A stretch of 64,000 nt of DNA, from the NCBI RefSeq assembly GCF_003043945.1, contig NZ_PYXG01000001.1, positions 682,001-746,000 of the forward strand, given 5' to 3'. Positions 17,404-25,238 of the stretch are shown here, one piece after another (the first letter of the stretch is position 1; each line of letters starts with the position of its first letter). Position numbers and translations under genes: made by a program. The notes below the pieces were generated by a model that saw nothing but the letters and a program-made list of their open reading frames with translations, made no database searches and was not told the origin of the DNA. The DNA comes from Prevotella sp. oral taxon 376 (lineage in GTDB: Bacteria > Bacteroidota > Bacteroidia > Bacteroidales > Bacteroidaceae).

Positions 17404-19260
17404 TTGAAGACATTTGAAGAATTAGGCGTTAACGAAGATATTCGCCGCGCCATCACGGAACTGGGATTCGAACATCCCATGCCCGTTCAAGAAGAAGTAA
17501 TCCCCTATTTACTTGGTAATGGAAATGATGTAATCGCTCTGGCACAGACCGGAACAGGCAAGACCGCCGCCTTTGGAATCCCTCTTTTGCAGAAGATTGA
17601 TCCCGAGAAGAAGGAAACCCAGGCCCTGATCCTCAGCCCTACCCGCGAGCTATGCCTGCAGATTGCCGACGACCTGACCGATTTTTCCAAATACATGAAG
17701 GGCGTGCATGTCGTTCCCGTGTATGGCGGAGCCTCCATCGAGACCCAGATACGCACCCTTCGCCATGGCGTGGAGATTATCGTGGCGACGCCCGGACGAC
17801 TGATAGACCTGATGAAGCGCGGCGTGGCCAAGCTCGACCATGTGAACAATGTGGTGCTCGACGAGGCCGACGAGATGCTGAACATGGGTTTCCAGGAGAG
17901 CATCAACGCCATTCTGGAGAATGTTCCGGACGACCGCAACACGCTGCTCTTTTCCGCTACGATGAGCCGCGACATCGAGAGAATCGCCAAGTCTTACCTC
18001 CACGACTATAAAGAAATCGTGGTCGGCTCAAGGAACGAGGGTGCCGAGAATGTGAACCACATCTATTATATGGTGCACTCCAAGGACAAATATCTTGCCT
18101 TGAAGCGCATCGTGGACTTCCATCCGCGCATCTTCGCCATCATCTTCTGCCGCACAAAGATAGAGACCCAGGAGATTGCCGACAAGCTCATCAAGGACGG
18201 CTACAATGCCGAAGCCCTGCACGGCGACCTGAGCCAGCAGCAGCGCGACCTCACCATGCAGAAGTTCCGCCAGCACACCGTGCAATTGCTCGTGGCCACC
18301 GATGTGGCTGCCCGCGGACTGGATGTGAACGACCTGACGCATGTCATCAACTACGGGCTGCCTGACGATATCGAAAACTATACCCACCGCAGCGGCCGAA
18401 CAGGGCGTGCGGGGAAGAAGGGAACCTCCATCTCCATCATCCACACGAGGGAGAAGTCGAAGGTTCGCGCCATCGAGAAGGAGATAGGCAAAGATTTCGT
18501 AGACGGAGTCCTTCCTGCCCCTGAGGAGATCTGCAAGAAACAGCTCTACAAAGTGATGGATGACATCATGAAGACAGATGTCGATGAAGAACTCATCGCT
18601 CCGTATATGGACGAAATCAACCGCCAGTTCGAGTACATAGACAAGGAGGACATCATCAAGAAGATGGTAACCGTAACCTTCGGGCGGTTCCTCAACTACT
18701 ATAAGAACGCTCCTGAAATCGTGAAGCCCACTTCTTCCCGCGGCGACAAGAAGAGCAGCCGCAGCGAGCGTAAGAGCCAGGGCAGAGGTCCACGCAGGGC
18801 CGAAGCCGGTTATCAGCGTCTCTTCATCAATCTCGGAAAGGCCGACGGATTCTATCCCGGAGAGGTCATGCAGTTCCTCAATAAGAACATGCACGGCCAT
18901 CAAGAGGTTGGGCACATCGACCTGCTGAGCAAATTCTCTTATATCGAAGTTCCCAAGGGGGATGCCCGCAAGGTGATGAAAGCCCTCAACGGAGCCTTCT
19001 ACAAGAGCCGTGAAGTGCGCTGCAACGATGCCGATGACACAGGACACGGCAGGTCGTCGAGAGGCGGGAGCCGCGACGACAAAGGCGCCTCCCGTGGCCG
19101 TAAGGAGCGTGAGAACAGCCGTAAGGCGCGCTCCGAGCGCACCAACCCAAAAGAAGACTGGCGCGACTTGATGAACGGAGCTCCCTTTAAATTCAAGGGC
19201 GAGGAGCCCGACTTCAGCGAAGAGGGCTGGGCACGGCGCCGTCCGAAGAAGAAGAAATAA
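17404..19260 (+). CDS. DEAD-box ATP-dependent RNA helicase with DbpA-type RNA-binding domain
   Basis: A 618-residue RNA helicase. From the TTG start the protein begins MKTFEELGVNEDIRRAI, the normal family N-terminus. Motifs are AQTGTGKT (47-54), PTREL (79-83), ATPGR (128-132), DEAD (153-156), SAT (184-186), and in the second RecA domain ATDVAARGLDV and HRSGRTGRAGKKG. After a basic Ser/Arg-rich linker comes a DbpA-type RNA-binding domain (about YQRLFINLGKADGFYPGEV to YIEVPKGDARKVMKALNG). The tail is strongly basic and ends RRPKKKK. The family acts in ribosome assembly or RNA turnover. The longer ATG start at 17359 would place coding sequence upstream of the predicted transcription start. Confidence 0.93.
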   Translation: MKTFEELGVNEDIRRAITELGFEHPMPVQEEVIPYLLGNGNDVIALAQTGTGKTAAFGIPLLQKIDPEKKETQALILSPTRELCLQIADDLTDFSKYMKGVHVVPVYGGASIETQIRTLRHGVEIIVATPGRLIDLMKRGVAKLDHVNNVVLDEADEMLNMGFQESINAILENVPDDRNTLLFSATMSRDIERIAKSYLHDYKEIVVGSRNEGAENVNHIYYMVHSKDKYLALKRIVDFHPRIFAIIFCRTKIETQEIADKLIKDGYNAEALHGDLSQQQRDLTMQKFRQHTVQLLVATDVAARGLDVNDLTHVINYGLPDDIENYTHRSGRTGRAGKKGTSISIIHTREKSKVRAIEKEIGKDFVDGVLPAPEEICKKQLYKVMDDIMKTDVDEELIAPYMDEINRQFEYIDKEDIIKKMVTVTFGRFLNYYKNAPEIVKPTSSRGDKKSSRSERKSQGRGPRRAEAGYQRLFINLGKADGFYPGEVMQFLNKNMHGHQEVGHIDLLSKFSYIEVPKGDARKVMKALNGAFYKSREVRCNDADDTGHGRSSRGGSRDDKGASRGRKERENSRKARSERTNPKEDWRDLMNGAPFKFKGEEPDFSEEGWARRRPKKKK

Positions 19261-19316
19261 GTCCGTTGCGGTCGGGCTCGCCTCCTGAGAAGCTCGCCGC
19301 GACCGCCATTCAACAT

Positions 19317-19358
19317 AAATCCCCATGCAAGTCCTTATGATACTTGCATGGGGATTTT
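19317..19358. terminator. Bidirectional terminator between helicase and hypothetical gene
   Basis: A perfect 16-bp stem: AAATCCCCATGCAAGT at 19317-19332 pairs with the complementary arm at 19342-19357. It ends in TTTT on the plus strand and has A-rich sequence before it, so it can serve both converging genes. Confidence 0.88.
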
Positions 19359-19394
19359 CCCTTGCCTATGGCCAAAGAAAAAGCAGGATATTGC

Positions 19395-20267
19395 CTAATG
19401 GCCGGGCGGCGGAATGACGGGGCCGCGACCATGCTTGCCCGTAGTGGCCTTTTCCACGACCGTACGGATGAGTCCTCCCAAGGGAAGCTCGACCCTTACC
19501 TTTTTCGAGATATTGAATTTCGGTGTAACGATGGGTGCCATTATCCACCTACGCCCAAAAGAATCATAATAACGCTGAGCTCCCATGTCGATGGCGAATC
19601 CCCGCGCAGACCATGTCATGTATCCCCCATAGTGGGAAGTGGATACGAACGGGAGGGCCGCCAGCGAGAAATAAGGTTGCAGATTGTAATACTGTCCGAA
19701 GAGCGTAGCGCTCAAGTGGTCGGCAAACCGATAGGTCAACTGTCCCCGCAGCCCATACTGGGTAGCCATGCGACGGGCGAAATAGCGAGTAGCCGTGGCG
19801 TCTATTCGCAGATGCAGAGATCCGAAATCGCGGCCGAGACCCAGCGAGGCCGACTGCACTACGAGTAGGTTCGGATATTCCAGATGGTAGCTCTGTCCGT
19901 AAACCGAGAAGTTTTTGTTTTCCGCTATCGTGCCGGATGATAAGAAGTCATGCTGGTGAGGAAGGTTTCCAAGCGGCAGGCCGGGCGCGGGATAAGGCGA
20001 CAGGAGAAGCCCGTCCCACTCTTCTTTGCCCCGGCTGATCTTCCTATAGAGCGTCGTATCCATCATCAGGTGCCTCATCTCCGACGAAGCCCGCAGGTCT
20101 CTCATCCACGGTTTCATCTCCAACGAGGGTGCCAACAGAGCCGTTTCCGGTATCGGCACTTCGTCCGCCTGCCGAAAAGATCCCTGCTTCCGGAATACCG
20201 TTTCTTGTGCATATACGACCTGAACCAGGCATATCAGCAGGAAAAACACAATCATTCTTCTCTTCAT
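19395..20267 (-). CDS. Secreted hypothetical protein, probable outer-membrane beta-barrel
   Basis: A protein of about 290 residues I do not recognise. From the ATG at 20267 it begins with a clear signal peptide, MKRRMIVFFLLICLVQVVYA then QET. The C-terminal two thirds alternate hydrophobic and polar residues with many aromatics (SLHLRIDATATRYFARRM, GYMTWSARGFAIDMGAQRYYDSFGR), as in small outer-membrane barrels. The C-terminus is Gly/Pro/His-rich and lacks a terminal aromatic. The frame is open seven codons further upstream. It lies downstream of the S46 peptidase gene on the same strand, separated by the repeat array at 20286-20434. Confidence 0.65.
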   Translation of the reverse strand: MKRRMIVFFLLICLVQVVYAQETVFRKQGSFRQADEVPIPETALLAPSLEMKPWMRDLRASSEMRHLMMDTTLYRKISRGKEEWDGLLLSPYPAPGLPLGNLPHQHDFLSSGTIAENKNFSVYGQSYHLEYPNLLVVQSASLGLGRDFGSLHLRIDATATRYFARRMATQYGLRGQLTYRFADHLSATLFGQYYNLQPYFSLAALPFVSTSHYGGYMTWSARGFAIDMGAQRYYDSFGRRWIMAPIVTPKFNISKKVRVELPLGGLIRTVVEKATTGKHGRGPVIPPPGH

Positions 20268-20285
20268 TTGCAGCTTTTTAAGAAT

Positions 20286-20434
20286 CATCCCACGACAGAA
20301 GCGACTCCCCCTTGCGGCTTATCGCCGGATTACACGCCGTGTGTAATGTGGTTACAAGCAATGTGTAAGGTCGTTACACGCAGTGTGTAATCCTTTGGGA
20401 GATTGCCAGGCACTTTGCCCTTGGCAACCTATTG
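20286..20434. repeat. 22-bp-period palindrome array A2 (three clear units)
   Basis: Three 17-bp units start at 20330, 20352 and 20374, exactly 22 bp apart. Arms are TTACAC/GTGTAA, TTACAA/GTGTAA and TTACAC/GTGTAA. Centres are GCCGT, GCAAT and GCAGT, all RYNRY. In-phase windows at 20286, 20308, 20396 and 20418 also have RYNRY centres (ACGAC, GCGGC, ATTGC, GCAAC) without arm symmetry, so the array may once have filled the whole gap. It lies between the stop of the S46 peptidase gene and the start of the secreted hypothetical, both on the minus strand. Confidence 0.75.
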
Positions 20435-22540
20435 CGGATTGATTTCCCGCAAGAGGCGGTCGGCATGGCCCCACTTGTCCATCAAGTAGAGCACATAACG
20501 GATGTCCACTCCTATACAGCGAGCCAGCCGGGCATCGAAGTTGATGTCGCTGGAAAGGCTGTCCCAGTTGCCGTCGAAAGCCAGTCCGATGAGCCGCCCC
20601 CTGCCGTCGAACATCGGGGAGCCGCTGTTTCCGCCCGTGATGTCGTTGTTGGTGAGGAAGCAGAGCTGCATCCTACCGCTCGTCTTGTCCTGATAGCGGC
20701 CGAAGTCTTTGGCCGACATGAGCTCTTTCATCACCGGCTCGGCCTGATATTCAAAGTTGGTGTCGCCATGGTTCATCTTCTCCACGATGCTTTCGGCCGT
20801 CGTATAGTAGCCCGAAGGCCTGCCGCCCAACTCGAAGCCGCCCACCTGTCCATAGCTCAGTCGCATGGTGAAGTTGGCGTCGGAATAGTGGGGCTTATCC
20901 TCCTCCATGCGAATCTTGGCATCGCAGAGATAGCGTTCCTGCTCGTCAATCTCGTCGATGGTGGAGCTCATGTCGCCCCTTATCTCAGCGAGAACTTCCA
21001 GCAAGTCGAGCCCATACTGCAATCCGGGATCCTTCTGGTAACTCTTCTTGTTCACATAGATTTTCTCGCCGCTCCTCATGAGGAACGACTTTTTATAGAG
21101 AAAGTCGACATAAGCGGTGTAGTCGCCGCCGAATTGGGTGTCGATGGTCTTGTAGAAAGCCGGCAGATACTTGCCACTCACCTTGTCGCGATAGTTCTTC
21201 AGGAGCGTGGCAAACACCTCCTTATCGAGGTCGGCATCCCAAGTTTCGCTATTATCCTTAAACTCTACATACTGCTTTTTGGGCTTATTCCTCGGTCCCT
21301 GCACCTCGATATAGTTCAGACGCATGGCCCGGTTGCTGAACTCCGATGTCCCACGGAAAGTCTCCGAGAAATAGGTCATGGTCTTTCCCGCCTCGAAACG
21401 CTTGTCGTAGAGCTTCTTCATCTTCTGGAAATCAAGCTTTCCTCGCAGATATCCGGTGCTGTCCTGCCAGTGGGCAATCTGCTCCTCAAACTGACACTTT
21501 TGGTCGATCAGGCCAATCGAGTCGATGCACTTGTTCATGCCGATGGAGTTTTTCCAGTAGTTGGAGCTCTGCGCATACCTGGAGTCATACTTGATTCTGA
21601 CAGCTTCATCTGCCCGCATGTGCTTCAGCATCACCTCCTGCTTCACGCCGCGAACCTGCGCACGGGGGGCGTTCATCGCGTCGCGACGCTCACGGATACC
21701 ATAAGAGGAGAGATAACGGGAGGTAGATCCCGGATAACCCACCGTCATCGCGAAGTCGCCCTCTTTGTATCCTTGGAGTGAAACCGGCGCCCAACTCTTC
21801 GGGTGATAGGGCACATTGCCCTTGCTGTACTTGGCCGGACCATTGGTCTTAGGGTCTGCATAGATACGGAAGACGCTGAAATCGCAGGTCTGGCGCGGCC
21901 ACATCCAGTTGTCGGTCTCACCGCCGTACTTGCCCATCGACTTCGGCACGGTGAAGACCAGCCGCAGATCGGTGAAGTCCTGATAGGTGGTGGCGTAGAA
22001 CTTGTTGCCCTCATAGAAGGGATCGATATCTACATGCAGGGTGGAATCCTGCTTCCTGGCCTCCTGGGTATAGGCGTTGGTGAGCGAGTCGATGAGCATC
22101 TCCTGCTCTTCGGGCGTCTTATAATAGAATCCTCGGGCAAGCATCTCGTCGGTGATATCTTTCTGGCTCACCATGAAAGATACAAACATGTTCTCATTGG
22201 GCAGCTCCTCCTCATACGATTTGGCATAGAACCCGTTCAACATATAGTCGTGCTCTACGGTAGAATGCGAGCGGATGGCCTCAAAGCCGCAGTGGTGATT
22301 GGTGAAGACAAGGCCGTTGAGACTGACGACTACGCCCGAGCAATAGCCCGAGAAGTTGACCACGACATTCTTGATGGCGTTCTCTCCCGAGTAGAGAGCG
22401 GAGTAAGGCAGCTGGAATCCCTCGGCCCGCATGGTCTGATAAACGGGTTGCGGAAGGTTGTAGAGCGTCCACATTCCCTCGTCGGCCCTTGCCATGTTCA
22501 TGGCGAGCAGTCCCGTCAGAATGATTATTGATTTCTTCAT
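20429..22540 (-). CDS. S46 family dipeptidyl-peptidase (DPP7/DPP11 type)
   Basis: A 703-residue periplasmic exopeptidase that removes dipeptides from oligopeptides, supplying an amino-acid-fermenting anaerobe. There is a signal peptide (about residues 1-19). The chymotrypsin-like triad is visible as LVFTNHHCGFEAI (histidine near 82-83) and TGGNSGSPMFDGRGRLIGLAFDG (serine 639). The glycine in FDGNWD (G657) falls where DPP7 enzymes, specific for hydrophobic P1 residues, have glycine and DPP11 enzymes have arginine. DPP7-like specificity is therefore my inference. It starts 6 bp after the flippase stop, at the end of a four-gene run. Confidence 0.93.
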   Translation of the reverse strand: MKKSIIILTGLLAMNMARADEGMWTLYNLPQPVYQTMRAEGFQLPYSALYSGENAIKNVVVNFSGYCSGVVVSLNGLVFTNHHCGFEAIRSHSTVEHDYMLNGFYAKSYEEELPNENMFVSFMVSQKDITDEMLARGFYYKTPEEQEMLIDSLTNAYTQEARKQDSTLHVDIDPFYEGNKFYATTYQDFTDLRLVFTVPKSMGKYGGETDNWMWPRQTCDFSVFRIYADPKTNGPAKYSKGNVPYHPKSWAPVSLQGYKEGDFAMTVGYPGSTSRYLSSYGIRERRDAMNAPRAQVRGVKQEVMLKHMRADEAVRIKYDSRYAQSSNYWKNSIGMNKCIDSIGLIDQKCQFEEQIAHWQDSTGYLRGKLDFQKMKKLYDKRFEAGKTMTYFSETFRGTSEFSNRAMRLNYIEVQGPRNKPKKQYVEFKDNSETWDADLDKEVFATLLKNYRDKVSGKYLPAFYKTIDTQFGGDYTAYVDFLYKKSFLMRSGEKIYVNKKSYQKDPGLQYGLDLLEVLAEIRGDMSSTIDEIDEQERYLCDAKIRMEEDKPHYSDANFTMRLSYGQVGGFELGGRPSGYYTTAESIVEKMNHGDTNFEYQAEPVMKELMSAKDFGRYQDKTSGRMQLCFLTNNDITGGNSGSPMFDGRGRLIGLAFDGNWDSLSSDINFDARLARCIGVDIRYVLYLMDKWGHADRLLREINPQ

Positions 22541-22546
22541 ATCTGA

Positions 22547-23992
22547 TTATTTTCTAAAATGTTTTCCAATGATAGGCAGTCCCGACAATGGGAAGTCTTT
22601 CTTCACGATGTAGGCAATGAAAAGAATGCCCAGCAAGGTGTTCACTGCCACAGCCGGCAGAGTCGGCAAGTTGCGATTGGAGGCCGTCATTGCAACGAAC
22701 AGCAATGCGGCCAGCACCACATAGAGGGCCATCTCCTTCAACGGATAGCTGATGGGATAATATTTCTGTCCGACGAAATAAGACAAAATCATGGCCGTTC
22801 CGTATCCGGCAAAACCTCCCCATGCACACGCCATATAACCATATTTCGGCACGAAGACGACATTGATGACAATGAGCACGGCACATCCTATGCCCGAGAA
22901 CATGGCCCCCCAGATGGTCTTGTCGATGAGCTTATACCAGAACGAGAGGTTGAAATAGACTCCCATCATGATTTCCGCCGCCATGACAATCGGCACGACC
23001 TTCAGGCCTTCCCAGTAATCTTTCCCGATGATGTGGCGGAGAATGTCCATATACCCTATTACCACAAGGAACGCCAGCAGCGTGAAAATCAGGAAATATT
23101 TCATGGCCTTTGCGTAGGTCGCACGGTCGTCCTTGCTCTTGGCCTGCCCGAAAACGAAAGGCTCGTAGGCAAAGCGGAAGGCCTGGGTGATCATCGCCAT
23201 GATCATGGCAATCTTCGAACAGGCTCCATAGATACCCAGCTGACTGTGCACATCACTGGCCTTGTAGATAAACGGGAAAAGTATCTTGTCGGCCGTCTGG
23301 TTCAGGATGCCGGCAATGCCCAGGATGAGAATCGGCCAGGCATAGGCCAGCATGCGTTTCAGAAGATTCACATCGAAACCATAGGAAAAACCTTTCATCT
23401 CCTTCAGAAGGAAAAGCACCTGGACGGAAGAGCAGAAGAGGTTGATATAAAAGATGTAGACCACATCGGTAACTCCCACTATGAGGAAATAAAACAGGTT
23501 CAGCCCGATCAGCATGGCGATGTTCAGCAGTTTGATGCCCGCGAACTTCAAGGCTTTGTTCTGGTAGCGGAGATAGTCGAAGGGAATACACAAGAAGGCA
23601 TCGACACCCACAGTAACGGCCATGATTCCTATATACTCGGGATGCTCCGCATAGCCTTCGAAAGAGGCGATGGGCCGCAGAAAGGCAATGACCAGCAGCA
23701 CAAAAGCCAGCGACAACAGGCCTACCGCCCACAAAGTGGTACCGTATACCTTATTAGCATTCTCCTCCCGCTTGTTGGCAAAACGAAAAAATGTGGTCTC
23801 CATACCGAAGGTCAGCAAGACGAGCAGCAGTGCCGTGTAGGCATATACATTCGTAACGACGCCATAGCCTCCCGACGCAGCCGAAATCTTTATCGTGTAG
23901 AGCGGCACCAGAAGATAATTCAGAAACCGTCCAACAATGCTGCTTAGACCATAGATGACGGTATCCTTTGCCAATGATTTTAAGTTTGCCAT
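22547..23992 (-). CDS. Polysaccharide flippase (MATE/MVF-type, Wzx-like)
   Basis: A 481-residue integral membrane protein with about 12-14 hydrophobic segments, related to lipopolysaccharide O-unit and exopolysaccharide flippases. Family features are the N-terminal AKDTVIYGLSSIVGRFLNYLLVPLYT, GYGVVTNVYAYTALLLVLLTFGMETTFFRF, and KILFPFIYKASDVHSQLGIYGACSKIAM. The frame opens 13 codons upstream, but the ATG at 23992 lies 4 bp past the stop of the SpmAB gene and gives the family start MANLKSLAKDT. No glycosyltransferases are adjacent, so the translocated glycan is unknown. Confidence 0.9.
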   Translation of the reverse strand: MANLKSLAKDTVIYGLSSIVGRFLNYLLVPLYTIKISAASGGYGVVTNVYAYTALLLVLLTFGMETTFFRFANKREENANKVYGTTLWAVGLLSLAFVLLVIAFLRPIASFEGYAEHPEYIGIMAVTVGVDAFLCIPFDYLRYQNKALKFAGIKLLNIAMLIGLNLFYFLIVGVTDVVYIFYINLFCSSVQVLFLLKEMKGFSYGFDVNLLKRMLAYAWPILILGIAGILNQTADKILFPFIYKASDVHSQLGIYGACSKIAMIMAMITQAFRFAYEPFVFGQAKSKDDRATYAKAMKYFLIFTLLAFLVVIGYMDILRHIIGKDYWEGLKVVPIVMAAEIMMGVYFNLSFWYKLIDKTIWGAMFSGIGCAVLIVINVVFVPKYGYMACAWGGFAGYGTAMILSYFVGQKYYPISYPLKEMALYVVLAALLFVAMTASNRNLPTLPAVAVNTLLGILFIAYIVKKDFPLSGLPIIGKHFRK

Positions 23993-23996
23993 TTTC

Positions 23997-25226
23997 CTAA
24001 AAGAACAAATAACATATTGAGATTGCCGCAATCACTCCCGCCAGATCGGCAAGAAGTCCACAGGCAACGGCATGCCGGGTGTACTTGACACTCACGCTGC
24101 CGAAATAGACGGCCAATATATAGAAGGTGGTATCCGTGGAACCTTGGAACAGACAGGAAAGGCGGCCGGCAAAGGAGTCGGCTCCAAAGGTCTTCATCGT
24201 ATCAACCATAAGTCCGCGTGCGCCGCTACCCGACAATGGTTTCATGAGAGCCGTGGGAAGGGCGTCTACAAAACCCGTATCGAAACCACAGGTCTCTATG
24301 CACCACTTGATGCCTCCGATGAGCATGTCCATGGCCCCCGAAGCCCGGAACACGCCTATACCCACGAGGATGGCGACCAAATAAGGAATGATGCGCACGG
24401 CCGTCTGAAATCCTTCTTTCGCTCCCTCGATGAAGGCATCATAGACATTGACGCGCTTGAAGAGGCCCATAAGGATAAATCCCGTAATGATTGCCATCAG
24501 AAGAATGGTGGCAACACTCGTACTCACCGCATTCATCGTTGCTCCGTCCAACTGCGAGAATCCCCAGATGATGCCTGCCACAGCGACGCAAGCCCCGCCC
24601 AGCGTGAGCAGAAGGGTGCGATTCAAGAGATTAATGCGCTGATATAAGGAAGTGATCACGATGCCCGCCAAAGTGGCAAAAAAAGTGGCAAGGAGGATGG
24701 GGATGAATACATCCGTGGGCTGGGAAGCCCCCATCTGAGCCCGATAGGTCATGATGGAAACCGGTATCAGGGTAAGGCCGCTGGTGTTCAGGACGAGAAA
24801 CATGATCATAGGATTGGTCGCCGTGTCCTTCTTGGGATTCAATTCTTGCATTTGTTCCATGGCCTTCAGGCCCAAGGGTGTTGCCGCATTGTCAAGCCCG
24901 AGCATGTTAGCAGCGATATTCATGAAGATGCTGCCCATTGCCGGATGGTTTTTCGGAATATCGGGAAAGAGCCTGACAAAGACCGGGGAAAGGAAGCGTG
25001 CCAAGGCATTCACCAATCCTCCACGCTCCCCTATCTTCATGATACCTAACCATAAGGACAGCACTCCCGTCAGTCCGAGGGAGATTTCAAATGCCGTCTT
25101 CGAAGAATCGAAGGTGCTGTTCATCATCGCCGGGAACACTTCCAGGTCGCCCAAGAAGAGAAGCCTGACGAGAGCCACCACGAAAGCAACGGCAAAGAAC
25201 GCTATCCAAATATAGTTCAGTACCAT
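23997..25226 (-). CDS. Fused SpmA-SpmB (spore maturation/nucleoside-recognition) membrane protein
   Basis: A 409-residue membrane protein joining homologues of Bacillus SpmA (about residues 1-200; NMLGLDNAATPLGLKAMEQMQ and LVLNTSGLTLIPVSIM) and SpmB (about 240-409; PLSGSGARGLMVDTMKTFGADSFAGRLSCLFQGSTDTTFYILAVYFGSV). Both halves carry the nucleoside-recognition (Gate) domain. In Bacillus the two proteins help dehydrate the spore core. This organism type does not sporulate, so a transport role is likely but the cargo is unknown. It is the second gene of the metalloprotease-SpmAB-flippase-S46 run, 12 bp after the metalloprotease stop. Confidence 0.93.
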   Translation of the reverse strand: MVLNYIWIAFFAVAFVVALVRLLFLGDLEVFPAMMNSTFDSSKTAFEISLGLTGVLSLWLGIMKIGERGGLVNALARFLSPVFVRLFPDIPKNHPAMGSIFMNIAANMLGLDNAATPLGLKAMEQMQELNPKKDTATNPMIMFLVLNTSGLTLIPVSIMTYRAQMGASQPTDVFIPILLATFFATLAGIVITSLYQRINLLNRTLLLTLGGACVAVAGIIWGFSQLDGATMNAVSTSVATILLMAIITGFILMGLFKRVNVYDAFIEGAKEGFQTAVRIIPYLVAILVGIGVFRASGAMDMLIGGIKWCIETCGFDTGFVDALPTALMKPLSGSGARGLMVDTMKTFGADSFAGRLSCLFQGSTDTTFYILAVYFGSVSVKYTRHAVACGLLADLAGVIAAISICYLFF

Positions 25227-25238
25227 TTCCGAATATCT

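Noticed and set aside
18028..19326. A 432-codon minus-strand open frame
   Set aside because: It is antisense to the DEAD-box helicase, and its translation is composed of shadow codons with no recognisable domain.
22559..23947. A 462-codon plus-strand open frame
   Set aside because: It lies opposite the flippase gene. The His/Gln-rich translation is typical of antisense to membrane-protein codons.
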